Shown here: piece by piece, positions 20,126 to 29,725 of the stretch | How the letters are laid out: every line of letters begins with the position of its first letter | How positions within the stretch are numbered: the stretch's first letter is position 1 | From: Janthinobacterium sp. GW456P | GTDB taxonomy: Bacteria; Pseudomonadota; Gammaproteobacteria; Burkholderiales; Burkholderiaceae_D | Length of the DNA stretch: 62,162 bases | NCBI RefSeq assembly: GCF_002127655.1 | Contig: NZ_NEHB01000011.1 | Coordinates: 33,631 to 95,792 of the forward strand | Reading direction: 5' to 3' | Position numbers and translations under genes: made by a program | The notes under the pieces: model-generated | Told to the model about the DNA's origin: nothing | The model's database searches: none | What the model saw: the letters and a program-made list of their open reading frames with translations, nothing else

Positions 20126-21510
20126 CGGCTGCCCTTGCCAAACAGCACCACCTGCACCGTGTCGAGCAGGATCAGCAAGTCGAGGAACAGGCTATTGTTT
20201 TTTACATAATACAGATCGTATTGCAACTTCTTGACGGCATCGTCGACGGAAGCGCCATACTGGTAGCGCACCTGCGCCAGACCCGTGATGCCAGGCTTGA
20301 TGTTGTGACGAATGTTGTAGTACGGCACCTGCTCCTTCAATTGCTCGACAAAATACGCGCGTTCGGGGCGCGGGCCCACGAAACTCATTTCGCCGCGAAA
20401 CACATTGAGCATTTGCGGCAGTTCGTCGATGCGCAGCTTGCGGATCAGATTTCCCACGCGCGTGATACGCGCATCGTTGGCCAGGGCCCAGATAGGCTTG
20501 CCGTCGCGCTCGGCATCGCAACGCATGCTGCGAAATTTCAGCACCTTGAAAGGCAGGCCATCGCGCCCCACCCGCTCTTGCTGGTAAAACACGGGGCCGC
20601 CGTCCTCCAGCCGGATGCACAGGGCCGTCGCCAGCATCACGGGCAGCGTGGCCAGGCAGATAACCGCGCTGGCCGCCAGATCGAACAAACGCTTCGACGC
20701 GGCGCGGAAAAAACTCTGGTCGAAGCCGCCGCCATAGATCAGATAGCTCGGTTGTAATGAGTCGATGCGGATCTGGCATGCTTCGCGCTCGAAAAACGTG
20801 GCCGCGTCGATCACCTTGACGCCGCCCAGCGCGCATTCCAGCAATTGCTTCGCGGGAAACGCGCCATTGCGCCGGTCGCTGACGGACACGACGATTTCAT
20901 GCGCGGCATGGCGCTGCGCCGTGGCCAGCAGCGACGGTCCGGCCGGCAGTAAGGCCGAGGCCGGCACGCAGCATTGTTCGCCCGCCACATTGATACAGCC
21001 GACCACCGTAAATTGATGGAAGCCGATCTTGCTGGCCGCCAAGTCCATACATTCGCGCGCGAGCGCCCCGCCGCCCACCAGAATCAGCCGGCCTTCCATC
21101 AGGGCCGATTGCGAGGATTTGAATACCACCAGGCGCGCCAGCAGCACGCCGATGGCGCCCAGGCCGAAGATCATCGCACTGCCGCGCCCGAATTGCAGCG
21201 CCGGAATAAAGCGTATCAGGACGCTGAGCACGGCAAAACCCAGCGCGAACGAGGGCAGGATGCGCAGCAAGGTGTTGCGGATGTCTTCCCGCGAGCGGTG
21301 CTGGTACATGCCGAGCGCACTCATGCTCAGGACAATAACCAGCGCAAAGATCGCGGAAGACAGGTAAATATCGCCAACGCGCAGCACGCGGCTGCCGTCC
21401 GCCAGCCACAGCAAGGACGTCAGGGTGGCCGACAGCAGCAGGAGCAGGATTTCCAGCAACAGCAAGATAAACGCTGTTTTCGAGACATAATGGCTGAAGA
21501 TGCGGATCAT
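20122..21510 (-). CDS. TIGR03013-type PEP-CTERM/XrtA sugar transferase (polyprenyl glycosylphosphotransferase)
   Basis: 462 residues. It transfers the first sugar-1-phosphate to undecaprenyl phosphate to begin an exopolysaccharide repeat. Four or five N-terminal helices precede a CoA-binding-like domain. The C-terminal bacterial sugar transferase domain carries [41 protein letters not shown] and [15 protein letters not shown] chose the ATG at 21510 ([11 protein letters not shown]), which has AGGGGG just upstream; longer starts lack this. It is the first gene of a transferase-prsK-prsR operon. No exosortase is visible in the window. Confidence 0.9.
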   Translation of the reverse strand: MIRIFSHYVSKTAFILLLLEILLLLLSATLTSLLWLADGSRVLRVGDIYLSSAIFALVIVLSMSALGMYQHRSREDIRNTLLRILPSFALGFAVLSVLIRFIPALQFGRGSAMIFGLGAIGVLLARLVVFKSSQSALMEGRLILVGGGALARECMDLAASKIGFHQFTVVGCINVAGEQCCVPASALLPAGPSLLATAQRHAAHEIVVSVSDRRNGAFPAKQLLECALGGVKVIDAATFFEREACQIRIDSLQPSYLIYGGGFDQSFFRAASKRLFDLAASAVICLATLPVMLATALCIRLEDGGPVFYQQERVGRDGLPFKVLKFRSMRCDAERDGKPIWALANDARITRVGNLIRKLRIDELPQMLNVFRGEMSFVGPRPERAYFVEQLKEQVPYYNIRHNIKPGITGLAQVRYQYGASVDDAVKKLQYDLYYVKNNSLFLDLLILLDTVQVVLFGKGSR

Positions 21511-21714
21511 GGTTCCCCCTGCGGCAAAAAGCACCAGGCGGCGCGCAAGGCGGCCCGCTGCTGGTCTTGCCATGATGGCGAACTGTTCCAAGAAGACATT
21601 GATGCGCCACAAGCTACGGCCGCAGCTATCTTTCGCTGGCAGAATTTATCTCAACACATTACCGAATGTGGGGAAATGGCATATAGTATGCTTCCCCTAA
21701 AAGAGATAAATGTC

Positions 21715-23328
21715 ATGAAATTTGATGTAGCGATTGTCGGCAGTGGCCTGGCGGGTTTATCGGTTGCACTGCATTTAGCTGAGACGCGCACCGTCGCGAT
21801 CATTTCAAAACGCGCGCTGCTCGATGGCGCCAGCAACTGGGCGCAAGGCGGGATCGCGGCCGTGCTGGACTCGGGCGACAGCCACCAGCAGCACATCGAA
21901 GACACCCTGATCGCGGGCGGCGGCCTGTGCGACGAGAGCGCCACGCGCTACATCGTCGAGCACGGCCGCGAAGCGATCGAATGGCTGATCGAGCAAGGCG
22001 TGCCGTTTACGCGCGACGCCTCGGCCGAGCTGGGTTTCCACCTGACCCGCGAAGGCGGCCACAGCCAGCGCCGCATCATCCACGCGGCCGACGCCACGGG
22101 GCACGCCGTGCAAGTGACGCTGGAAGAAAAGGTGCGCGCCCATCCGAACATCAGTCTGTTCGAACACCATTGCGCCATCGACCTGATCACCTCCGACAAG
22201 CTGGGCATGAAACCGGCCCAGCGCAACGCGCAACCGCATTGCCACGGCCTGTACGTGCAGGATGAGCAAACGGGCAAGGTGCATACCTTTGCCGCCGAGC
22301 ACACCGTGCTGGCCACGGGCGGCGCCGGCAAGGTGTATTTATATACCACCAACCCGGACACGGCTAGCGGCGACGGCATCGCCATGGCTTGGCGCGCCGG
22401 CTGCCGCGTGTCGAACATGGAATTCATCCAGTTCCACCCCACCTGCCTGTACCACCCGTACGCGAAATCGTTCCTGATCACCGAAGCCATCCGTGGCGAA
22501 GGCGGCTTGCTGAAACTGCCGCCTGAAGCGGGCGCGGCAGCAGGCACGCGCTTCATGCTGGCCCACGATGAGCGGGCCGAACTGGCGCCGCGCGACGTGG
22601 TGGCGCGCGCCATCGACTTCGAGATCAAGAAACGCGGTCTCGACTACGTGCACCTCGACATCAGCCACAAGCCGGCCGAATTCCTCATCGAACACTTCCC
22701 CACCATCTACGCGCGCTGCCTGGAACTGGGCATCGACATCACCAAGCAGCCGATTCCCATCGTGCCCGCCGCCCACTACACGTGCGGCGGCGTCGTGACG
22801 GATTTGTCCGGCCGCGCCGACCTGCCGGGCCTGTATGCGGTCGGCGAGACGGCGTGCACGGGCCTGCATGGCGCGAACCGCCTGGCGAGTAATTCCTTGC
22901 TGGAATGCATCGTCATCGGCCGCGCCTGCGCGCAAGATATCGAAAGCAAGGAAAAGCTGGGCACGCCATATTTACCCGACTGGGATGAAAGCCGCGTCAC
23001 GGATGCGGATGAGGAAGTGGTCATTGCCCACAACTGGGACGAGCTGCGCCGCTTCATGTGGAATTACGTAGGCATCGTGCGCACGACCAAGCGCCTGGAG
23101 CGGGCCCAGCACCGCATCGCCCTGCTGAAGGAAGAGATCGACGAGTACTACCGCAACTTCCGCATCACGCACGACTTATTGGAACTGCGCAACCTCGTCG
23201 ACGTGGCCTCGATGATCGTCAACAGCGCCCTGTCCCGCCGCGAAAGCCGCGGCCTGCACTTCAGCCGCGATTACCCGGAAACCTTGCCCAAGGCCATCGC
23301 CAGCGTGCTGACGCCGCCGCACCGCTAG
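21715..23328 (+). CDS. nadB: L-aspartate oxidase
   Basis: 537 residues. FAD enzyme that oxidises L-aspartate to iminoaspartate, the first step of de novo NAD synthesis. The FAD-binding motif is [15 protein letters not shown] near the N-terminus. Family blocks include [29 protein letters not shown], [17 protein letters not shown] and [27 protein letters not shown]. The start MKFDVAIVG is preceded by a weak GAGA site. It is divergent from the sugar transferase operon. No nadA or nadC is adjacent. Confidence 0.95.
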   Translation: MKFDVAIVGSGLAGLSVALHLAETRTVAIISKRALLDGASNWAQGGIAAVLDSGDSHQQHIEDTLIAGGGLCDESATRYIVEHGREAIEWLIEQGVPFTRDASAELGFHLTREGGHSQRRIIHAADATGHAVQVTLEEKVRAHPNISLFEHHCAIDLITSDKLGMKPAQRNAQPHCHGLYVQDEQTGKVHTFAAEHTVLATGGAGKVYLYTTNPDTASGDGIAMAWRAGCRVSNMEFIQFHPTCLYHPYAKSFLITEAIRGEGGLLKLPPEAGAAAGTRFMLAHDERAELAPRDVVARAIDFEIKKRGLDYVHLDISHKPAEFLIEHFPTIYARCLELGIDITKQPIPIVPAAHYTCGGVVTDLSGRADLPGLYAVGETACTGLHGANRLASNSLLECIVIGRACAQDIESKEKLGTPYLPDWDESRVTDADEEVVIAHNWDELRRFMWNYVGIVRTTKRLERAQHRIALLKEEIDEYYRNFRITHDLLELRNLVDVASMIVNSALSRRESRGLHFSRDYPETLPKAIASVLTPPHR

Positions 23329-23427
23329 GATGCATGCAAAACTTAACTTGACGACAAGTAGGGCATGGTCGATTATTGCCGGGCGGCACGGCATGGCGCC
23401 GTTGCCATCGATCCTGGAGACGACACA

Positions 23428-24210
23428 ATGAAACGATTCATCCTGGCCGCCGGCTTGCTGGCGTGCAGCCTGGCCGGCCTCGCGCAGGCCGCTGACATGG
23501 CCGACGATGCCCAGCTGCGCACGGCCATCGCAGGCAGCCACCGGAGCAGCACCAACGTGGCGCGCGATATGTGGCGCCATCCTTACGAAACGCTTACTTT
23601 CTTCGGCATCAAGCCGAGCATGACGGTGGTCGAATTGCTGCCGGAAGGCGGCTGGTACACCGAGATCCTGGCGCCCTACCTGCGCCAGGACGGCAAGCTG
23701 ATCAGTGCCGGCGCCATCGCCAGGACCTTGCTGGAGTCCAACCCGGCGGTCTATGACAAGGTCGTGCGGGGCGCCTTCAGTCCGCCCAAGGCCATCTACA
23801 ACTTCGCCCCGCCCAACAGCGTCGACATGGTGCTCACCTTCCGCAACGTGCACAACTTCGTCGAGCTGGGCGACGAGAAGGTCAAGGACATCTTCAAGGC
23901 GCTGTACACCAGCCTGAAGCCGGGCGGCGTGCTGGGCGTGACCGACCATCGCCTGCCGGAATCCATGCCGCAAGATGCCACGGCCACGAGCGGCTACGTC
24001 CACGAGTCGTATGTGATCAAGATGGCCGAGAGCGCCGGCTTCAGGCTGGCCGGCAAATCCGAGGTCAACGCCAATCCGAAGGACAAGGCCGACCACCAGG
24101 GCGGCGTGTGGGCGCTGCCACCGACCCTGACCAACGCCGCGCTTGATCGCGACAAGTACCAGGCCATCGGCGAGAGCGACCGCATGACGCTCAAGTTCGT
24201 GAAGCCATAA
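23428..24210 (+). CDS. Exported class I SAM-methyltransferase-like protein
   Basis: 260 residues. It has a clear signal peptide with an AQA cleavage site near residue 21. The rest has a Rossmann methyltransferase fold. The motif I position reads VVELLPEGGWYTEIL (67-81), lacking the GxGxG loop, and later blocks are SVDMVLTFRNVHNF, LKPGGVLGVTDHR and SAGFRLAGKSEV. The family exists in other proteobacteria as periplasmic proteins. SAM is not expected there, so the activity may differ. I chose the ATG at 23428, with GGAG 9 nt upstream. Confidence 0.83.
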   Translation: MKRFILAAGLLACSLAGLAQAADMADDAQLRTAIAGSHRSSTNVARDMWRHPYETLTFFGIKPSMTVVELLPEGGWYTEILAPYLRQDGKLISAGAIARTLLESNPAVYDKVVRGAFSPPKAIYNFAPPNSVDMVLTFRNVHNFVELGDEKVKDIFKALYTSLKPGGVLGVTDHRLPESMPQDATATSGYVHESYVIKMAESAGFRLAGKSEVNANPKDKADHQGGVWALPPTLTNAALDRDKYQAIGESDRMTLKFVKP

Positions 24211-24240
24211 ATGTCCGCTGCTCGCCGCGGCTAACCTAAC

Positions 24241-25134
24241 TTACTCCTTGTGGCGAATAGCTTCGACAACAATCCGGAGCGCCCTCGATTCGTGGCGGCG
24301 GCTGGGATAGTACGCATGGAGGCCAGGGAACCTTTTACACCAATCGCTCATGACGCTGATTAATCGGCCTTCCCGTAGGTGTCCCGCCACCAGGTCTTCC
24401 GTGACGAACGCCAAGCCATTGCCGCTCAAGGCCGCTTGTACCATGGGCACGGCGCTGGTAAACACGGCCTGACCGCTCACCCGGGCTTCCACGTTGCGTC
24501 CATCATGCTGCAGTTCCCACGCGTAGATGCCGCCACTGCCTGCGAGCCGCAGCGTGATGCAATTGTGCTTCATCAGCTCATGCAAATTGGTGGGTTGCGC
24601 ATGCCAGGAGAAGTAGCCGGGCGAGCCAACGATCATGGTGGGAATGTCCGCTGTGAGCCGGACAGCAATCATGTCCTCCGCTACCTGGTCTCCATAGCGT
24701 ACTCCAATGTCATACCGGTCCGCGGCAATATCGATCAGCTTGTAATCTGATTGAATCTCGATATTCAGGTCGGGATAGTGAGGCAGCACCGGTGCCAGCC
24801 GTGGCCACAGCAGGGTATCAATAACGTGGTCAATAGCAGTGATACGCACCGTACCCGCTGGCTTGCCATTCAAATCGCTGACGGCAGCGATTTCGGCATG
24901 GACCTCATCAAGCCGCGGCGCGACATTGTTCAGCAGGCGCTCGCCTGCTTCTGTGGGTGAGACGCTACGCGTCGTGCGATTGAGCAGCCGCACGCCCAGC
25001 CGGGCCTCCAGATCCCGAATGATGTGGCTGAGCGTCGATTGCGACATGCCCAGCTTGATGGCGGCACGGGTGAAGCTGCGTTGGCGAGCCACCTCGAAGA
25101 AGATAAGAATATCAATAATATTGTCTCTGGCCAT
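24241..25134 (-). CDS. LysR-family transcriptional regulator (copy 1)
   Basis: 297 residues. An N-terminal winged HTH (RQRSFTRAAIKLGMSQSTLS) is followed by a periplasmic-binding-like effector domain. It is divergent from the alpha/beta hydrolase gene, which it probably controls. Close paralogue of the regulator at 58503-59396. The MARDNIID start is homologous to copy 2, but the AGGAG ribosome site of copy 2 is ATGAA here, and a new ATG three codons upstream is also in frame (start 25143). Translation may therefore be weaker or begin at that ATG. Confidence 0.9.
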   Translation of the reverse strand: MARDNIIDILIFFEVARQRSFTRAAIKLGMSQSTLSHIIRDLEARLGVRLLNRTTRSVSPTEAGERLLNNVAPRLDEVHAEIAAVSDLNGKPAGTVRITAIDHVIDTLLWPRLAPVLPHYPDLNIEIQSDYKLIDIAADRYDIGVRYGDQVAEDMIAVRLTADIPTMIVGSPGYFSWHAQPTNLHELMKHNCITLRLAGSGGIYAWELQHDGRNVEARVSGQAVFTSAVPMVQAALSGNGLAFVTEDLVAGHLREGRLISVMSDWCKRFPGLHAYYPSRRHESRALRIVVEAIRHKE

Positions 25135-25221
25135 TTTGAACATTCATGAAAGCTGCAGTGGATGAGGTCTCGGCGTGCTGCCAGCTACGGCCAATATCAA
25201 GGGAAATGTGTGCATTGAGCT

Positions 25222-25242
25222 ATGAATATACAGGCTATTCAT
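25222..25242. promoter_or_regulatory. Probable LysR operator (copy 1)
   Basis: A perfect 7-bp inverted repeat ATGAATA-N7-TATTCAT lies in the divergent gap between the regulator and the hydrolase gene. It has the T-N11-A form of LysR-family sites. The corresponding site in the second module is conserved with one change, although the surrounding spacer has diverged. Confidence 0.6.
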
Positions 25243-25357
25243 GGCCCTGGCACATATACCTGTTCGATTTTTCGGTGCGCCGATGCGCTAACCGCCACGT
25301 ACGATGTCGCTGAACGTAATGCGCCCCGCCCATACCGAACGAACTGGAGAAACAGAC

Positions 25358-26449
25358 ATGAACATAGATGATGTAGCGCGCCGCGATTTCCTGAAGACGA
25401 CTGGCACCGGCATGGCCGTGCTGGGCAGCCTTTCCATTGTCGGTAGTGCGGCGTTTGCCGCCGATACCAAGCCAGTGCCGGATATGTCCGGCAACGCTGA
25501 CAACTTTTACAAAAGCGCGACAGTCATTGCGCGCAAGGTCAGCTTCAACAACCAGTACCGAATGGCGATCGCCGGCAATCTGTTCACGCCCAAGGACCTC
25601 GACGGCAATGCCAGGCATCCGGCGATCATCATCGGCCACCCGATGGGTGCGGTGAAGGAGCAAAGCTCGAACCTGTATGCGCAGAAACTGGCGGAGCAGG
25701 GTTTCGTCACCTTGGCCATCGATCAGTCGTTCTGGGGCGACAGCGCCGGCCAACCGCGCAATGCCGTGGCGCCCGATATCTACGCCGAAGCGTTCAGCGC
25801 GGCGGTGGACTTTCTGGGCACCCAGCCGTTCGTCGACAGAGAGCGGATCGGCGTTCTCGGTATTTGCGGCAGCGGCAGTTTCGTCATCAGTGCCGCCAAA
25901 ATCGATCCGCGCATGAAGGCCATTGCCACTGTCAGCATGTACGACATGGGCGCAGCCAACCGCCATGCGCTGAACCACTCGCAGACGCTCGATCAACGCA
26001 AGCAGATCATTGCGGAGGCAGCGCAGCAGCGCTACGTGGAATTCACCGGTGGCGCAATCAAGTACACGGGCGGCACCGTGCACCAGCTTGATGCCAATAC
26101 GCATCCCATCCAGCGCGAGTTCCATGACTTTTATCGCACCTCGCGCGGTGAATTCACGCCGGCAGGGTCGTCGCGCGAGCTGACCACGCACCCGACGCTG
26201 GCCAGCAACGTCAAGTTCATGAATTTTTACCCGTTCAACGATATCGAAACGATTTCGCCACGCCCCATGTTGTTCATCACAGGCGACCAGGCGCATTCCC
26301 GGGAGTTCAGCGAAGAGGCTTATCGCCTCGGTGCGGAGCCGAAGGAACTGGTGATCGTGCCGGGCGCCGGGCACGTCGACCTGTATGACCGGGTCAAGCT
26401 GATTCCCTGGGACAAGCTGAACGCGTTCTTCCACAAAAATTTGGCATAG
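25358..26449 (+). CDS. Tat-exported alpha/beta hydrolase (copy 1)
   Basis: 363 residues. A twin-arginine signal (ARRDFLKTTG, arginines 8-9) ends near residue 35 (AAFAAD). The alpha/beta-hydrolase domain is of the dienelactone-hydrolase-like kind. The nucleophile elbow reads GVLGICGSGSF with C170 as likely nucleophile, acid D310 in LFITGDQAH and histidine H339 in VPGAGHVDLYD. The substrate is unknown. I chose the ATG at 25358, with GGAG 9 nt upstream and shared with copy 2. It is followed 9 nt later by the MFS gene. About 87 % identical by eye to the copy at 59617. Confidence 0.88.
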   Translation: MNIDDVARRDFLKTTGTGMAVLGSLSIVGSAAFAADTKPVPDMSGNADNFYKSATVIARKVSFNNQYRMAIAGNLFTPKDLDGNARHPAIIIGHPMGAVKEQSSNLYAQKLAEQGFVTLAIDQSFWGDSAGQPRNAVAPDIYAEAFSAAVDFLGTQPFVDRERIGVLGICGSGSFVISAAKIDPRMKAIATVSMYDMGAANRHALNHSQTLDQRKQIIAEAAQQRYVEFTGGAIKYTGGTVHQLDANTHPIQREFHDFYRTSRGEFTPAGSSRELTTHPTLASNVKFMNFYPFNDIETISPRPMLFITGDQAHSREFSEEAYRLGAEPKELVIVPGAGHVDLYDRVKLIPWDKLNAFFHKNLA

Positions 26450-26458
26450 ACGCATCCC

Positions 26459-27703
26459 ATGACAGCACCAATCAGCAACGCAACCCCAGAGGGCGTGCAC
26501 GGGCACGCTGATCCCGCTACGCAAGCGGCAATGTGGGGCGGGGTCTTCGCCATGACGCTGTGCGTCTTCGCGCTGATCGCCTCCGAATTCATGCCCGTCA
26601 GCCTGTTGACTCCGATGGCCAGGGATCTCCTGGTCAGCGAAGGCCTGGCGGGACAGGGCATTGCCATCTCCGGCGCCTTCGCCGTGCTCACCAGCCTGTC
26701 GATTTCCATCATCGCTGGCAACATGGATCGCAAGACGCTCCTGCTGGGACTGACCGCAACGATGGCCATCTCCGGGGCCGTCGTCGCGATGGCCCCGAAT
26801 TATCTTCTGTACATGGCCGGCCGGGCGCTGATCGGCGTGGTGGTTGGCGGCTTCTGGTCCTTGTCGGCGGCCACCGCGATGCGGCTGGTGCCTTCCCGTC
26901 AGGTGCCGCGCGCGCTGGCCATCTTCAATGGCGGCAATGCACTGGCGACCGTCGTCGCCGCGCCCCTGGGCAGTTACCTGGGTTCCGTCATCGGCTGGCG
27001 TGGCGCCTTCCTTTGCCTGGTACCGGTGGCCGTGGTTGCCTTTGTCTGGCAGTGGATCAGTCTGCCTTCCATGCCGCCGCAGACCGGCTCGGCGGCTCCG
27101 CGCAAGGCCTTCACACTGCTGCGTGACCCGAAGGTCGCCCTGGGTATGCTGGCCGTCAGCACGTTTTTCATGGGACAGTTCGCCTTGTTCACCTATTTGC
27201 GCCCATTCCTTGAAAGCGTGACGCGCGTAGATATACCCACGCTGTCGATGATGCTGCTGGTCGTTGGCGTTGGCGGTTTTATCGGTACCACCGTCATCGG
27301 CAAGTTCTTGAAGTGGAATTTTTCCCGGACGCTGGTTGGCATTCCCATCCTGATGGCGTTGATCGCCGTGGCGCTGACACTCTTTGGCGGCAAGGTCGCT
27401 GCCGTGGCGGTACTGCTAGGCATCTGGGGCGTTGTCGCGACCGCTGCGCCGGTGGGCTGGTGGTCATGGCTGGCGACAACCCTGCCGGGCGATGCAGAGA
27501 CGGGGGGCGGGTTGATGGTTGCCGTTGTGCAACTCGCCATCGCCCTCGGTTCCACGATCGGCGGCTTGCTGTTCGACAAGAGCGGATATCAGAGCACGTT
27601 CATCGCCAGCGCGGCCGTACTGCTGGTGGCTGCCTTCCTGACCTCTCGCTCGCAAGCACTGCAGGCAAGCCAAGCCGTCTACCAACAAAGGAGCAAACAA
27701 TGA
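26459..27703 (+). CDS. MFS transporter, NepI-like DHA1 efflux pump (copy 1)
   Basis: 414 residues, 12 membrane helices. It strongly resembles NepI (purine ribonucleoside efflux pump) in segments such as EFMPVSLLTPMARDL, GRALIGVVVGGFWSLSAAT, MRLVPSRQVPRAL, GQFALFTYLRPF and APVGWWSWLATTL. There is no good ribosome site, so translation is probably coupled to the hydrolase 9 nt upstream. The stop overlaps the start of the next gene as ATGA. The substrate may be a nucleoside-like or other small molecule released by, or made by, the hydrolase. Confidence 0.88.
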   Translation: MTAPISNATPEGVHGHADPATQAAMWGGVFAMTLCVFALIASEFMPVSLLTPMARDLLVSEGLAGQGIAISGAFAVLTSLSISIIAGNMDRKTLLLGLTATMAISGAVVAMAPNYLLYMAGRALIGVVVGGFWSLSAATAMRLVPSRQVPRALAIFNGGNALATVVAAPLGSYLGSVIGWRGAFLCLVPVAVVAFVWQWISLPSMPPQTGSAAPRKAFTLLRDPKVALGMLAVSTFFMGQFALFTYLRPFLESVTRVDIPTLSMMLLVVGVGGFIGTTVIGKFLKWNFSRTLVGIPILMALIAVALTLFGGKVAAVAVLLGIWGVVATAAPVGWWSWLATTLPGDAETGGGLMVAVVQLAIALGSTIGGLLFDKSGYQSTFIASAAVLLVAAFLTSRSQALQASQAVYQQRSKQ

Positions 27704-28257
27704 TGACACGCAAGCCAGCGGTACTTAATGGCACCCGGCACCCATGGGCCGGCAAGCGCGAATGCCGCCTATCTGATGGCCTGCATGGACTGAGCCTGCT
27801 GCTTGGCGTGCTCTTCCTCGGCGCTTGCGAAGCTCGACAGCAGTCCGCCTCCATGCCATTCACTCTTGCCCCGCTTGCGGCCAGCGCATCCCCAAGGCCT
27901 GAGGAGTCGCGTATGTGGATGGTCGTTGGCGAACGTCGCTTCGTCGTCGTCTTGTCCGATAACGTGACCGGACAGGCATTTGCCAAGAGGCTGCCGCTGA
28001 CGCTGGATATGGCCGAACTCAACGGAAATGAGAAGCACGCAGATTTGCAAAAGGCACTGCCGGTTAACGCGACCAGGATGGAAATGATCAGCAATGGCGA
28101 CCTCTTGCTGTACGGCTCGAAGACCTTGGTTATATTCTATAAGACATTTACTTCGCCGTATGCCTACTCACACGTTGGTCGCGTCGAAAATCCGCTTGGG
28201 CTGGCCCATGCACTGGGCGAGCAAGGCGCCAGGGTTGAGTTTCTCAAATTCAAATGA
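27700..28257 (+). CDS. Cyclophilin-like fold lipoprotein
   Basis: 185 residues. After a long N-terminus, a hydrophobic segment ends in LFLGAC (lipobox). The domain from about 75 to 180 matches the cyclophilin-like fold family (PF18050 type): FVVVLSDNVTGQAFAKRLPLTLDM, NGDLLLYGSKTLVIFYKTF and YAYSHVGRVENP. AAAGGAG lies 6 nt before the first of two ATGs. It is the last gene of the hydrolase-MFS operon. The second module keeps only its first codons and last few bases. Confidence 0.82.
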   Translation: MMTRKPAVLNGTRHPWAGKRECRLSDGLHGLSLLLGVLFLGACEARQQSASMPFTLAPLAASASPRPEESRMWMVVGERRFVVVLSDNVTGQAFAKRLPLTLDMAELNGNEKHADLQKALPVNATRMEMISNGDLLLYGSKTLVIFYKTFTSPYAYSHVGRVENPLGLAHALGEQGARVEFLKFK

Positions 28258-28357
28258 ACGTCCACAAGGCTTGCCCAACGTCCGTTTCGAGGCGATAGCG
28301 GCCAGCCACAAACGGCATCGCGGCGTACATGCCTGGCTGTCCGCGATTTGCCCAGGT

Positions 28358-29725
28358 TTAGGGTTCCGCCATCACCGGCGCGATGCCATCTTCCGTGTAC
28401 GACATGCTGGCGGCCTCGCCCGTGCACTCCCCCTGCGCCTCATCGGCTACATAGCGGCATTCGCTTTCCACACTGCCATCGGCGCGCCAGTGGCGGGTCC
28501 AGCCCTGGCGTTCGCCATCGGCATATTCAATCAATTGCTTCGGCTTGCCATCGGCGTACCATGAACGCAAGGCGCCCTCCTCGCGGCCGCCCGCGTTCCA
28601 CTGTTTTTGCACGAGCAACACGCCGGCGGGGCTGAAGCGCTGTTCGCTGCGCAATACATAGTGGCCGCTGTGCGTGCGCTTGCCGGCCACTTTGCCGTCC
28701 GGATAATATTCGACGCTCTCGCCCGCAGGCTTGCCGTCCACGTAGCTGGCCGTGCGGTGCACCTTGCCATCTGGAAAATAGCTGGTGCTGGGCCCCGTCT
28801 GGATACCGTTCACGTGCTGGCTGCGGCTTTCCACCGCGCCATCGGGATAGAACAGCAGGAGTTCGCCGTCCGTCTGCCCCTGGACTTGCGTCATGCGCGT
28901 GCGCAGCTTGCCGTTTTCATCGAAAGTTTCGACCAGGCCGTCGGCGCGTGCGCCATTCCGGTACGTCACCGACTCGATCAGCTTGCCGCTCTGGTGATAG
29001 GTTTTTTGTTCACCTTCCTGCAACCCGTTGCGCCACGTGCCGCGCATGGACAGCTGGCCGTCCGGGTAGTAGCGGCTCAATACCCCCTCCTTGATGCCGC
29101 GCCCGTCCTGCTCCACCTGCATTTCCAGCTGACCATGCGGGTAATACATGGCGTAGTTGCCCACCAGCTTGCCGCGCAGGTAATCAGGATTGTCGACCTC
29201 GCCCACCAGCCGTTTCGGCTCGCCTTCGCGCACATGGAAGATATCGACTCGCCAGGTAGCCGGCGTCTTGCCAGGCGGCAGCGGCACGACCAGCGCATAG
29301 CGCGTCTGCTCCATGACCTCGCCGCGTGACAGATTATGATTCAGGTACTGGCGTGCCTTGGCGTCCAGACAGGCTTGCGGCTCGCAGCCGCCCAGCTTGC
29401 TGACGGCGGGCATGGCGGCCACGGCTCCCGCCTTGTCCGGCGCCGGGCAGACGGCAATACGCATCAGCAAGGGAGTCTTGTCGCGGATCAACGGCGCCAA
29501 TTGCCGCTTCATGGCGGCATACTGATCCTGTTCCAGGCGCACGGACGCGGCATTCATCAGCACCTGTTTGCCGCCGCAGCCACTGTCGCTGGCAAGGGTC
29601 AATACATCGCCGTCAGGCGTCGCCTTGATCGCCGTGACGACTTGCCGCTGCACGATTTCCGCCCCCGCCATGGCTGGCAACAGCAGCAGGCCTGCCAGCA
29701 GACAGTTCAATTCAGGGCGCGCCAT
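28358..29725 (-). CDS. Exported YwqK/MORN-repeat protein, second paralogue
   Basis: 455 residues with a signal peptide (cleavage near AMAGAE, residue 22). The N-terminal domain has paired cysteines (DSGCGGKQV; CEPQACLDAKARQYLN). It is followed by about ten tandem YwqK/MORN-like repeats of the form YYPDGxLxxxxxYxNGxxxG. Databases often label such repeats 'YwqK family antitoxin', but the signal peptide argues for a periplasmic or surface role. I chose the ATG at 29725, with AAGGAG 6 nt upstream. It overlaps the paralogous gene by 19 nt and is the last gene of the VWA-PP2C-kinase operon. Confidence 0.85.
   Translation of the reverse strand: MARPELNCLLAGLLLLPAMAGAEIVQRQVVTAIKATPDGDVLTLASDSGCGGKQVLMNAASVRLEQDQYAAMKRQLAPLIRDKTPLLMRIAVCPAPDKAGAVAAMPAVSKLGGCEPQACLDAKARQYLNHNLSRGEVMEQTRYALVVPLPPGKTPATWRVDIFHVREGEPKRLVGEVDNPDYLRGKLVGNYAMYYPHGQLEMQVEQDGRGIKEGVLSRYYPDGQLSMRGTWRNGLQEGEQKTYHQSGKLIESVTYRNGARADGLVETFDENGKLRTRMTQVQGQTDGELLLFYPDGAVESRSQHVNGIQTGPSTSYFPDGKVHRTASYVDGKPAGESVEYYPDGKVAGKRTHSGHYVLRSEQRFSPAGVLLVQKQWNAGGREEGALRSWYADGKPKQLIEYADGERQGWTRHWRADGSVESECRYVADEAQGECTGEAASMSYTEDGIAPVMAEP

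Noticed and set aside
17201..20209. Long plus-strand frames opposite prsR and prsK
   Set aside because: Composition typical of antisense GC-rich frames; the minus-strand genes are certain.
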